Positions 17,649 through 25,704 of a stretch of 64,000 nt of DNA are shown here, one piece after another (positions within the stretch are counted from its first letter, which is position 1; every line of letters begins with the position of its first letter). The position numbers were made by a program, and so were the translations under genes. The stretch is from Hymenobacter sp. PAMC 26628. GTDB taxonomy: Bacteria > Bacteroidota > Bacteroidia > Cytophagales > Hymenobacteraceae. The notes under the pieces are model-generated. The model was given only the letters and a program-made list of their open reading frames with translations, searched no databases and had not been told where the DNA came from. The DNA lies in contig NZ_CP014304.1 in the NCBI RefSeq assembly GCF_001562275.1, positions 310,001 to 374,000 of the forward strand, read 5' to 3'.

Positions 17649-18511
17649 ACATATTTTTAATATGCCTAATCAAATAAGCCTGGACTGTTAGCCAATAAAT
17701 CCTCGAAGTCGTCGGGCTGCATTCGTTCGAACTCGGTTTGCATCACTTTTAAATACTTCCACTGCACTTCGGTTAGTTCGGTAGCGCGCTGGCACCAAGC
17801 GCGGGCGGCTTCGTCCTTGCGGGCTACGTCTATGTCCTCGCGGCCTTTGGTTTCTACTACCCAATGGGTTCCGTCGGGCTGGCGCACGATAAAATCGGGG
17901 TAGTAGTGGCGCAGGTTACTGCGGGTGTCGGTGTAGGCGATGTAAAAGCCGAAGGTTTCGGGGAGTTTGGCGAAGGCGGCTACGTCGGGGGCCTGGTCGA
18001 GGAAGCGGGCGAAGGCCAACTCAAATTCATTGTCGCAAACCACGTAGTTGAATATCGTGCGCGACGATTCCAGCAGCTTGCGTGAAGTGGGGAAGGGTGC
18101 AATGCTGGACAGCGGGCGGGCTTGATGTAGTAGTTCCGGCTCCTTGGCTTCTACTACCAACGGGCGCAAAATTCTTTCGAAAGTTTCAGTTACTACCCAA
18201 CTCACCTGGTTGGAGCCTAGCGCCCGGATAACGCCGGGGTCGGTTAGGTCTACGGTTTCGCGGAACAGGCGCTCGGCCAGATATTCCCGAATTTTAGGGG
18301 CCAGTATCTGGAATTGCGACGGGAGTTTGAGGTTCTCCGCAATTCGCTTGGCGTAGTAGCCAATTACTTCCTCCGCCGTGGTAGGTGGGGCCAGCGTGTA
18401 TTGACGCTCAAAAAGCTTTTCCTTGGATATTACGTCGGTAGCTTCATAGGTGAACGTCTGGTCGGGCTGGCCGGGCTTGCTCTTTACGCGCAGCCCACTA
18501 GTAGGTCAAAT

Positions 18512-19177
18512 CTAGCCGGTTGTCGGGTACAACCGTTTGAGTTTGATGCGGGCCTTCTCGGTTGTAAACTGCCAGTTGGTGGGTGCCCCCAGTTGGTTGC
18601 GCGCTAGTTGCCAAGCGTAGCAGTGCGCTTCCAGCGTCGGCCGGTCGGGCACGCGCTGCGGCAGGCCGTGGGTGAGCAGGGCGGCAAACTCGATTTCAGC
18701 CATGTTGAGCCACGAGCCATGCTTGGGGGTGAACACAAATTCCACGCGCTGCAACAGGGCGTGCGCCCGTACCGGGTCAAAAATCTCGTAAAAAGCGGCG
18801 GGCTGGTGCGCCGACAAATTGTCGAGCACCAGCGTCACGCGCGTCGCTTGGGCGTAGTCCTCCTCCAGCAGGCGGGCTACCGCCCGGGCAAACGTGAGTC
18901 GGTCATGGCGGTCTTCGACCTGCACCCGGCGGCGACCGGCCAGCGGCTCGTGCAGCATATACACCTGGGCCACGCCCTGGCGGTGGTACTCGCAGTCGTA
19001 GCGGGTGCTGCCATCGGGCAGCGGGAGTGGCACGCGGCTTTCGCGTAGTAATTGCTTGGGCGACTCATCCAGGCACACGACTGGCTGGGCTGGGTCGTAC
19101 GGGCGTTGGTAGACGTCAAGCACCCGTTCCATGGCGCAGACGAAGGCCGCGTTCTGAGCGGGTGGAATCACCCACAT
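18512..19177 (-). CDS. IS630 transposase, DDE catalytic part (orfB)
   Basis: The 221-residue frame holds the DDE triad of IS630 transposases: Asp37 in VVCLDESPKQ, Asp119 in TLVLDNLSAH and Glu161 in HGSWLNMAEIEF. The true protein probably begins further up. In the same frame, upstream of the ATG, the sequence reads NALQPWKRQ, which continues naturally from the VLKK of orfA across an A8 tract at 19203-19210. A programmed -1 slip would give a full-length fusion of about 360 residues. It is nearly intact, so the element may still be active. Confidence 0.88.
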   Translation of the reverse strand: MWVIPPAQNAAFVCAMERVLDVYQRPYDPAQPVVCLDESPKQLLRESRVPLPLPDGSTRYDCEYHRQGVAQVYMLHEPLAGRRRVQVEDRHDRLTFARAVARLLEEDYAQATRVTLVLDNLSAHQPAAFYEIFDPVRAHALLQRVEFVFTPKHGSWLNMAEIEFAALLTHGLPQRVPDRPTLEAHCYAWQLARNQLGAPTNWQFTTEKARIKLKRLYPTTG

Positions 19178-19635
19178 CTGTCGCTTCCAGGGCTGTAACG
19201 CATTTTTTTTAGTACCCGCCCCACCATCGCCGGGCTGGCCTCGGGCAGCACCTGCAGCGTGACCAGGTGAGCGGCCAACAAGCGCAATGTCCAGTGGGCG
19301 TACCCTTCGGGCGGGGTGGAGCAGGCCGCCGCGGCCAGGTGCGCCTCCACCTCCCCGGTGTACTTACTGGCCGGCCACTGCTGGCGGGGCTGCCCCAGCA
19401 GGGCGGCCTCCACGCCCGCCTCGCAGGCGCGTTGGCGCAGGCGCTCCAGGGTGCGCGTACTCACGCCGTAGGCTTGGCTAGTCTGGGTGTCGCTCCAGTT
19501 CAAGCCGTTTGTAGCTACGGCCAACAGGCACTGAGCCCGCACAAGCCGGGCGCTGGCCACGCGCCGCTGCTGCACGAGTTCCGTTAGCGAGGCCTGTTCT
19601 TCGGCCCTCAGCGCTAAGACATAATACTTCGCCAT
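19168..19635 (-). CDS. IS630 transposase, N-terminal DNA-binding part (orfA)
   Basis: The 155-residue frame carries the helix-turn-helix of IS630 transposases (TSQAYGVSTRTLERLRQRAC) and the following winged-helix region (HWTLRLLAAHLVTLQVLPEA, SPAMVGRVLKKMRYSPG). It starts at the ATG at 19635, next to the terminal repeat. It ends 10 bases inside orfB. Codons CTA AAA AAA ATG in the overlap allow -1 slippage into the catalytic frame. Confidence 0.86.
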   Translation of the reverse strand: MAKYYVLALRAEEQASLTELVQQRRVASARLVRAQCLLAVATNGLNWSDTQTSQAYGVSTRTLERLRQRACEAGVEAALLGQPRQQWPASKYTGEVEAHLAAAACSTPPEGYAHWTLRLLAAHLVTLQVLPEASPAMVGRVLKKMRYSPGSDRCG

Positions 19636-20937
19636 TTGTCAGGTCATTTTACCCGACAAGATACTAGATTTATCCTACTAGGGGGGAATTTGCTCACGTC
19701 GATAGCGGCTATTTCGTCCATCAGCGACTTTTTGCGCACCAGCAGCGGGCTTAAGTCGGGAATACCAATGTCGGCGGCGACTTTTTCGGGCATCGGCTCA
19801 ATGGTGACAATCCGCAGCTTGTCCTTACCAACCTCGAAGGTGTCAAACTTCAGATTTTCTTCTTTCTCCAGCACGTCGATAAATTCCAGAAACTTCTTGT
19901 TGCCGATAATATCAACGCGCTCCGTAAAGCTGTTCTGCGTCAGGTTGCGGAACATCAGGCGCAGGCCGCGCCCAATGGCTTGTTCCGGCAGGATGTTGGC
20001 CTTGGAGGTGTAGGGGCGCAGGCCCACGACTACGGTTGCGTTTTGCACGTCCCAGCCTTCGTGCAGCATCAGCACCGATACCACGGCGTTGACCGGCGAC
20101 TGGTTGTCGTCGATTTCGCGGGCAGCCTTGCGGGCGGCATCCAGGTCCTTTTCCGTGATTTCGTCAACTTGAGCGCCTTTTTCCTTGGTATGGATGGTTA
20201 GCGTTCGGTTGCCGCCAAAGTCGGCCGGGTATTTTCGCTGCAACCAGTCGGCTACGTCGTCGGCTTCCTTGGTGCTGTTCATCATTACGAACAGCACCGG
20301 CTTTTTGTCTAGCGGCGTAAGCTGCTCGCGGTATTCACGCCAGCGCTCTACGCCAACAATCAGGAAACCCTCGTAGCGGACGCTGGCAATGTCGGAGTTG
20401 ACTTCCTGAATGTGCGATAACCCCTTGAGGGGCCGTTTTACGAGCCGGTCAATAATGGCTTGGCGCAAGGGGTAATCCGAAACAGTCCACGGAAATAGCG
20501 CGCCACTGTTGAAGCGGGGCGTGGCCGATACGTCGAGTTGCAAGGCCACCGGGCGGCGGGCGTGGAGCCGTCGGATGGTCTGGTTCCACTCGCTGTCTTC
20601 GTCGTGGGTGTGGTGGGCCTCGTCGTTGAGCACCAGCACCGGGCCGGGGCGGGCCTCAATGCGGCCCAGAAAGTCATCGGCGCCGCTAGCGCTGGCTCCC
20701 AGCGTAGGCAGCGGCCCAGCACCCAGCAGCGCCGCCAGCGGGCCGGGCAGTGCCGATGGGGCCGGGGCACGCTCATACAGCTGCTGAATGTTGGTGAGGT
20801 ACAAGCCACCGTCAGAACCACCAACTTCGGAATCGCCGCGCATGAAACTCCGAAACTCATCCCAGAACCAGCGGTATTCCATCGGGAGCACCGGGTCGTT
20901 GAGGAAAGTGAAATTGTTCTTTGGTAATCATTCACAG

Positions 20938-21645
20938 CTACTGAACATACTTATCTAAGAACATGCGGAGCGGCTGAATTGCATCAGCCATTAGATTCCA
21001 CCACAAGGGGTTCTCGAATATTTTTTGCCCTCCCTCTTCTTGGTGTCGTTTGCGCTCATCAGGTGATAGAGGCAAAACATTAACGTAGTCATAAACTCGC
21101 CGTTTATCTGACGGAATATAATACAGTCGCTGGCCAGTTGCAGGATTTTTGTATTGTGCTAGACATTCATCATATAAATTAAAACAATTCATCACCTGCT
21201 GATGGTTTGGATTAATTAAATCAAGAAGTAGTATTTCAATGTTTCCTTCACGGCTAGGCCCAGGAAACAGAAATAATTCCGGTGAGGGCTCAAATTCTGC
21301 TACTAAATCACGCAAAGCAGCATTTCGTTGTACGGGACCACCTTGCGGGTACTCCGGCTTGGCAAAGTCAGCATCGAATACGATGAGGTTTCGGCCTTGT
21401 GTATCTTTAGCTTCTCTAAATTGCACCACATATTCTGGTAAACGCGTCCAGCCACCAGTAGCAAGCACTAAGATGGTAGTACCATTAGGTGTGAGTTCTA
21501 AATAAGTAGTACCCCGGCGTTTTTTAGAATTTAGCCGAGTAGGATGACTGCGTATTGCTTTTCCTTTAAGCTCATAAAGTAGCGCTACAATAAGGTCGTG
21601 GTCATCGTGGCCCTCTACAAAAATATTAAGCTGCTTAGTTGCCAA
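20938..21645 (-). CDS. Small TOPRIM-type protein, AriB-like partner of the TIR-AAA ATPase
   Basis: The 235-residue protein starts at TTG 21645, 47 bases after the ATPase stop, so it is co-transcribed. It shows TOPRIM signatures: the acidic strand-loop IFVEGHDDHDL (Glu11) and LIVFDADF (Asp91 and Asp93), followed by NIEILLLDLI. In PARIS systems an AAA15 ATPase (AriA) holds a DUF4435 TOPRIM nuclease (AriB) and releases it on infection. The gene order and sizes here match that plan. DUF3226 is an alternative family name. The base composition is AT-rich against its surroundings, suggesting recent acquisition. Confidence 0.72.
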   Translation of the reverse strand: MATKQLNIFVEGHDDHDLIVALLYELKGKAIRSHPTRLNSKKRRGTTYLELTPNGTTILVLATGGWTRLPEYVVQFREAKDTQGRNLIVFDADFAKPEYPQGGPVQRNAALRDLVAEFEPSPELFLFPGPSREGNIEILLLDLINPNHQQVMNCFNLYDECLAQYKNPATGQRLYYIPSDKRRVYDYVNVLPLSPDERKRHQEEGGQKIFENPLWWNLMADAIQPLRMFLDKYVQ

Positions 21646-21692
21646 GGTGGTAAATGCAATGTGTATGGAAGAAGAACAGTTTTAGAAGATGA

Positions 21693-23249
21693 CTACGAAC
21701 GAACTTCAATGTCGTGATTCAATGCATTATTAAGTTGTTCATAACCGTAGCGATAACTACGGACAGTGTCATCATCAGCGCGCACCAGTGTATATGCAGC
21801 CACAGAATCACGGTAACGCGCCCATTGCTCATCCTCTAGTACTGCTGTAAGGTGGCGTAGTGCTTCGGCGTTGTGAGTTGTAGCAATTACCTGTACATCG
21901 TATTCATCAGCAGCAGCCAGAATTCCCTGCCAGAGAACACGAAGCGCAGAATAATGCAGCCCGTTGTCAATTTCATCAATCAGGATAATACCTCCGGCCA
22001 CAGAAGCTAGTGCAGCTACAATTGATAGTAGTCGTTGAATACCTTCGCCCATTAGATTAATCGATGAGCGCATACTGAAATTTTCGCCTAAGTCGAGGTA
22101 AATACGCCCGTTATTACCCAAAGTCAACGATTTAACTCGTGGGTCGATTTGCTTCATTACTGCTAAGAGTGGTTCCTCCTCTTTATTCACCGTCACTTCC
22201 GCCAGTTGTTCGCTCAACTGTTCTAAGTCCAGAGTAGTCGATACAAAAGTAGATGTATGGCGAACTGACATCTTCTCTGGTAATCCCTCTTCTAAGAATT
22301 CGTCCGCATTCTCAGAGTATTCAGTATAAACCATCTCCTCTGCATCTTGGTCACGCGTCATTTTAAAGGTATGACCTGAATTGCGCGCTCCCAACCAGAT
22401 AGTGACAAGCAACGACTTTTGTCCGCTACGGCGCCCTTTCGTTCCTTTTCTTGCGCCTGATTCATCTTCTTCAAGCTGAAATCGGTATTTGCTTGGCCCT
22501 CGACCTACACCTTTGTAGCTGGCATTTACTTGTACCGTATTAGCGATGTTGAAATTGTAAAAGAATGACCGAAAATCTTGGTCGTCTTCTCCTATTCCCC
22601 TCGTGCTTTCTAATTGTTCAGCCCACCAAGGTTGCTCAATATTTGTTAGCGCATAAATGGCTTCAAGCACACTAGTCTTGCCAGAGTTATTTTTACCCAT
22701 TAAGAGGTTTACACGCGATAACTTTTCTAAGCTTAGCTCGTGAAGGCTACGGAAGTTCTTAATGACTATTGAATCCAGTAGCATAGTGACAGCGGCGGGT
22801 TGAGGAAAAATCTGTATTAATTCCTCGGAGAGCTTTGCTAACGCTTTGTCAAGCTGCTCTGACGACATACTTGACAGTGGTTTTGCTGGATTGTTAAGTG
22901 CTTGAAATTTGGCTAAGGGCGAACTACTGAAAGCACAAGGACGTACGATAATAGATATAATAGTTGTGCTTTGATGTTTGGCGGCTAAAAGTAGCGCTGG
23001 CAATTCTTGGCTATTAATCCAATCAGACGCTAGAAAATCAGCACTGACTAACATAATAGCTACCCGAGCCTGAGCTAACTCATCATCAATGCGGCTACGC
23101 CAAACTTCACCTGCTTTCAGAGTGTCATCAGCGAAGACCTGTAATTTATGGTTGCGTTCTAATGGTCGTAGATGAGTGCGTAGAAGGTTTAACCACAATT
23201 CGTCTGCGTGACTGTAGCTAATAAAAATGCGGTTGCGATTAGTGGACAT
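21693..23249 (-). CDS. TIR domain fused to an AAA15/OLD-like ABC ATPase (AriA-like)
   Basis: The 518-residue protein begins with a TIR domain (residues 6-150): IFISYSHADELW, GEVWRSRIDDELAQA, IMLVSADFLASDWINSQELP, with Glu82 in the position of the NADase catalytic glutamate. The ATPase follows, with Walker A GKNNSGKTS (185-193), a signature-like region INLMGEGIQRLLS (396-408), Walker B GIILIDEIDNGLH (419-431) and a switch histidine in VIATTHN. AAA15 proteins sense phage products in PARIS, retron and other systems. A TIR on the sensor ATPase would add NAD depletion to whatever the TOPRIM partner does. It is AT-rich and lies inside the broken type III system. Confidence 0.82.
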   Translation of the reverse strand: MSTNRNRIFISYSHADELWLNLLRTHLRPLERNHKLQVFADDTLKAGEVWRSRIDDELAQARVAIMLVSADFLASDWINSQELPALLLAAKHQSTTIISIIVRPCAFSSSPLAKFQALNNPAKPLSSMSSEQLDKALAKLSEELIQIFPQPAAVTMLLDSIVIKNFRSLHELSLEKLSRVNLLMGKNNSGKTSVLEAIYALTNIEQPWWAEQLESTRGIGEDDQDFRSFFYNFNIANTVQVNASYKGVGRGPSKYRFQLEEDESGARKGTKGRRSGQKSLLVTIWLGARNSGHTFKMTRDQDAEEMVYTEYSENADEFLEEGLPEKMSVRHTSTFVSTTLDLEQLSEQLAEVTVNKEEEPLLAVMKQIDPRVKSLTLGNNGRIYLDLGENFSMRSSINLMGEGIQRLLSIVAALASVAGGIILIDEIDNGLHYSALRVLWQGILAAADEYDVQVIATTHNAEALRHLTAVLEDEQWARYRDSVAAYTLVRADDDTVRSYRYGYEQLNNALNHDIEVRS

Positions 23250-23281
23250 AGAGCAAAAGTAGAAGATTGCTAAGCTGGTAA

Positions 23282-23293
23282 GCCGCTAGCGGC
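23282..23293. repeat. 12-bp perfect palindrome
   Basis: GCCGCTAGCGGC sits in the short AT-rich gap between the mod fragment and the TIR-AAA gene, near the presumed rearrangement junction. Confidence 0.6.
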
Positions 23294-23311
23294 CTGCATA
23301 TCAAAGATAAA

Positions 23312-23539
23312 TTAGGTATGCCTTGCCATCAGTTTCGGCAGCACGTATTTCTTATCGCCCCAAATTAGGCGGTTGCGCCATTCGGTAGATTTACCCTGCG
23401 CGAACAAGGAATATTGGTCTTGCCGCAGTTGGGCGCTCTCGTTCACCGTTTTCACGGTTTGGAAGGGCAGGGCGAGGCGCACGGGGGTGGCGCGGCGGCC
23501 GTCGGGCAGGTACTTGCTGGCCCAGGTTAGTTCAGTCAT
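23312..23539 (-). pseudogene. Type III DNA methyltransferase (Mod), N-terminal fragment only
   Basis: These 75 residues (MTELTWASKYLPDGRRATP..., ending TEWRNRLIWGDKKYVLPKLM) match the start of Mod-type adenine methyltransferases, where RNRLIWGDNL-type sequence precedes the catalytic and SAM motifs. Homology stops after VLPKLMA and a stop follows within four codons. All methylation motifs are gone. Its ATG overlaps the stop of the upstream TIR gene (TAATG), so TIR and mod were translationally coupled. Confidence 0.75.
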
Positions 23540-24258
23540 TATTTCTTCTTGGTGGCGCGGGTAGTAGTAGGTTTGGCGGCGGGCTTCTTGGGGGTAGCCG
23601 CTACCTTTTCGGTGGCTAGTTTCTTCGCGTCGGCGGCTTTTTTAGCTATTGCTTTTCGCTTGGCAATTGCTTTAGCTTTGGTAGCGGCTTCGGCAGCAGG
23701 TTCCGGCTTGGCTGCGGCGGCGGTTGCTTGCTTAGGGGCCTTGGGGGTAGCGGTTTGCTTAGCCGTGGCCGCTTTCGTTGCTGCTGGTTTCGCCACGCCC
23801 GGTTTCAAGCCGAATATTTTCATCAGCAGGGCGCAGAGCCGGGCCATTTCCTTGTTGCGTTGCGGAAGGGTCAGGGCCTCCAACGGCTTATCCGGCTTGT
23901 TGAAAGCTTGCAGCTTGCTAAGCGGCGAGTTGGCAAAATGGCAGTGTCCGACCACTACCGTCAGCAGCGTTACTCCTTCTTTCTTGGCTGCTAGCAGCAG
24001 CGGCGGCAGCTCGTCGGAGTGAATGAAGTCAGACGCCATGAAGTTGGCGCTAACCAGCATAATGCCCACTTTGGCTGTTGCCAATTCGCGCTTGATACGG
24101 GCCAGCCATGGCTCCCCCGGTTTCAGGCTTTGGTCGCTCCAGACGCGCAAGCTGTGGTCGCGCCCGAGTGGGGCCAGGTGTTTTTCCACTAGCTTCCGCC
24201 ACCTTTCGTCGGCGTGGCTATAGCTGATAAAGACGCTGCTGCGGGCAAGGATAGGCAT
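23539..24258 (-). CDS. TIR-domain protein with Lys/Ala-rich histone H1-like tail
   Basis: The ATG at 24258 (MPILARSSVFISYSHADERW) gives 239 residues. The TIR domain (9-155) is a close paralogue of the TIR on the neighbouring ATPase, sharing the ISYSHADE motif, IMLVSANFMASDFIHSDELP (Glu83), NSPLSKLQAFNKPDKPL and more. From about residue 160 to the end the chain is almost only Lys, Ala, Thr and Pro (TKAKAIAKRKAIAKKAADAK and similar), like bacterial histone H1 tails that bind nucleic acid. It lies directly upstream of mod with a 4-base overlap. A defence role beside the restriction system is likely; NADase activity is inferred only from the TIR fold. Confidence 0.85.
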   Translation of the reverse strand: MPILARSSVFISYSHADERWRKLVEKHLAPLGRDHSLRVWSDQSLKPGEPWLARIKRELATAKVGIMLVSANFMASDFIHSDELPPLLLAAKKEGVTLLTVVVGHCHFANSPLSKLQAFNKPDKPLEALTLPQRNKEMARLCALLMKIFGLKPGVAKPAATKAATAKQTATPKAPKQATAAAAKPEPAAEAATKAKAIAKRKAIAKKAADAKKLATEKVAATPKKPAAKPTTTRATKKK

Positions 24259-24348
24259 GGCACGAAAGTACCGCCCCGGTGCTGAATGAACCGGTAATTC
24301 AACCCTATCGTGAGTTGCGGCTCGGCTCAACTTCTCGCACCATCGGCG

Positions 24349-24416
24349 CGAGAAATACTGCAACCGCTGGTTGCAGTATTTCTCGTTGGTTTTTTCTCCA
24401 ACCGCTGGTTGGAGAA
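24349..24416. repeat. Two tandem hairpins sharing a CCAACCGCTGGTTGG-like core
   Basis: Hairpin 1 (24349-24385) pairs CGAGAAATACTGCAACC with its complement around GCT. Hairpin 2 (24394-24416) pairs TTCTCCAACC with GGTTGGAGAA around the same GCT loop. They lie between the fic stop and the TIR start, all on the minus strand. They could terminate fic transcription, or mark a recombination site. Confidence 0.8.
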
Positions 24417-24469
24417 GTTTCTGCACAAGCTGCGCGCGAGCTTCGCCACTTTGGTACGAAGTGCAACCG

Positions 24470-25546
24470 CTACCCCAGCTGTGCTAGTAGCTCAAACAGC
24501 GGCTGGTTTACGTAGTAGTTGCTTTTACCCCGCTTGTGTTTCTGCAACAGGCCGCCGGGTTCGGCTAGCTGGTTGAGGTAGTTGGCGGCGGTGAGGCGGC
24601 TCACTTTTAGCTCTTGCTGCACAAATTCGATGCGGGTGTAGGGGTAGCGAAACAGGTGGTGGAGCAGGCCCAGGCTGTAGAAGCGGTAGCCGCGCAGCTG
24701 CTGCTGGGCCTGCTGCATCAGCTGCCGCATGGCCTTGATGAGCAGGATCGTTTCCTGGGCGGTTTGCTCGACGCCGGTGATAAGGTAGAGCAGCCACGGC
24801 TCCCAGTTGCCGGTGTCGCGCACCTGCTGCAAGTGGCGGTAGTAATCGGCTTTGTGCTGCGTGATGAAGCGGCTGAGGTAGAGCACGGGCAAGTCGAGTA
24901 AGCCTTTTAGCACCAGGTACAGGATGTTGAGGATGCGGCCCGTGCGCCCGTTGCCATCGTAAAAGGGGTGGATGGTCTCGAACTGAAAATGCAGCACGGC
25001 CATTTTCACCAACGGGTCGGCGTCGCTTAGCTCGTCGTCGTTGAGGTATTGCTCCAGGTTACTCATCAGGTCTAGGATGGCGGCGTAGTCTTGCGGCGGC
25101 GTGTAGATGACCTCGCCGGTTTTATCGTTTTTGAGCGTGGTGCCGGGCAGGCGGCGGTAACCGGCGTTGTTGTGCTCCAGCTCAGCCTGAATTTGTGCCA
25201 AGTGGTTGCTGCTCAGAAAACCGTGCTTTTGAACAAGCTCAAAGCCCAGTTGCAAAGCGGCGGCGTAGTTCTGCACTTCTTTGGCCGCCTGCGTGATGGG
25301 CGCGTTCGTCTGCACGGCCGCCTGAAACAACTCGTCGTGCGTGGTGATGATGTTTTCAATTGCCGAACTATCCTTGGCTTCCTGCAAAGGCAGCGTGTTG
25401 AGCAGGATTTCCGCATCGGGCAGCGTCTCTAAAATTCCTTTTAGCTCGGCTAGCGCCCGGTGCGCAGTAGCCAGCTTTTTGAGTACGGTCCGGGTTTCCA
25501 GCTCTCCGGTGGGCGGCAATGGGGGCGGTTGCCAGCGTGGGTTCAT
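24470..25546 (-). CDS. Fic family protein (AMPylase-type) with C-terminal winged helix
   Basis: The 358-residue protein has a complete Fic motif, HPFYDGNGRTGR (193-204), with the catalytic His and the phosphate-binding loop intact. An N-terminal inhibitory-helix motif SSAIEN (60-65) carries the regulatory glutamate of class II Fic proteins. The N-terminal DUF4172-like segment (MNPRWQPPPLPPTGE) and the C-terminal winged-helix (IEFVQQELKVSRLTAANYL, KHKRGKSNYYVNQPL) match the common standalone Fic family. These proteins attach AMP to target proteins. A palindrome lies 30 bases upstream and the protein has its own DNA-binding domain, so autoregulation is plausible. A decayed relative lies just upstream. 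Confidence 0.93.
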   Translation of the reverse strand: MNPRWQPPPLPPTGELETRTVLKKLATAHRALAELKGILETLPDAEILLNTLPLQEAKDSSAIENIITTHDELFQAAVQTNAPITQAAKEVQNYAAALQLGFELVQKHGFLSSNHLAQIQAELEHNNAGYRRLPGTTLKNDKTGEVIYTPPQDYAAILDLMSNLEQYLNDDELSDADPLVKMAVLHFQFETIHPFYDGNGRTGRILNILYLVLKGLLDLPVLYLSRFITQHKADYYRHLQQVRDTGNWEPWLLYLITGVEQTAQETILLIKAMRQLMQQAQQQLRGYRFYSLGLLHHLFRYPYTRIEFVQQELKVSRLTAANYLNQLAEPGGLLQKHKRGKSNYYVNQPLFELLAQLG

Positions 25547-25575
25547 GGGGCCGTTGTCGTGTTTTTAGTAATAAC

Positions 25576-25647
25576 GTGTAAAGAAAAGGTTGATTTGCTT
25601 TACATGAAGTCGAGTAAGTGTAAAGTAAACCGACCTTTCCTTTACAC
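25576..25647. promoter_or_regulatory. Interrupted palindrome upstream of fic, possible operator
   Basis: The 30-base arms 25576-25605 and 25618-25647 are inverted copies of each other (GTGTAAAGRAAAGGTYG...), and each arm also begins GTGTAAAG and ends with its complement CTTTACAC or CTTTACAT. This gives four GTGTAAAG half sites in 72 bp, starting 30 bases upstream of the fic ATG. That layout suits cooperative binding by a repressor, perhaps Fic itself through its winged helix. Confidence 0.55.
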
Positions 25648-25704
25648 GAAGACAAGCCAGTAGCTTGCTACCAGCTTTTGTCAGGTTGGCGATAAAGCGG
25701 AGCA

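Larger units (their letters stand above)
18501..19678 (-). mobile_element. IS630-family insertion sequence
   Basis: The 1178-bp element has terminal inverted repeats of about 30 bases (GTAGGTCAAATCTAG at one end, the complement GTAGGATAAATCTAG at the other, both continuing to TTGTCGGGTA). It is flanked by TA on both sides (18499-18500 and 19679-19680), with CTAG context. TA duplication is the hallmark of IS630/Tc1-mariner insertion. It carries two overlapping transposase frames and splits the res remnant. Confidence 0.9.
17666..20927 (-). pseudogene. Type III restriction enzyme Res subunit, truncated at the N-terminus and split by an IS element
   Basis: Two pieces in the same direction join cleanly if the IS at 18501-19678 is removed: the upstream piece ends VSKFPPS and the downstream piece continues SGLRVKSKPGQPDQTF. 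Visible helicase parts are GLYLTNIQQLYE, the DEAH-like VLNDEAHHTHDE, DVSATPRF, VLMLHEGWDVQNA and EQAIGRGLR. The C-terminal piece carries the PD-(D/E)XK nuclease (YYPDFIV, HWVVETKGRED). The Walker A region and about the first 150-250 residues are missing: the frame meets a TGA at 20928-20930, right after the end of the TOPRIM gene. The enzyme cannot work as a DNA translocase in this state. Confidence 0.88.

Noticed and set aside
20438..20935. GTG-initiated frame overlapping the res remnant
   Set aside because: Out of frame with the helicase motifs and of shadow composition.
21693..23249. Thoeris or Gabija system
   Set aside because: No SLOG-type ThsA or UvrD-like helicase is present; the ATPase and TOPRIM are separate proteins and the TIR is on the ATPase, which fits a PARIS-like plan better.
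24349..24416. CRISPR repeat or retron RNA in the defence island
   Set aside because: Only two hairpins of unequal length, no regular spacers and no reverse transcriptase or Cas gene in the window.
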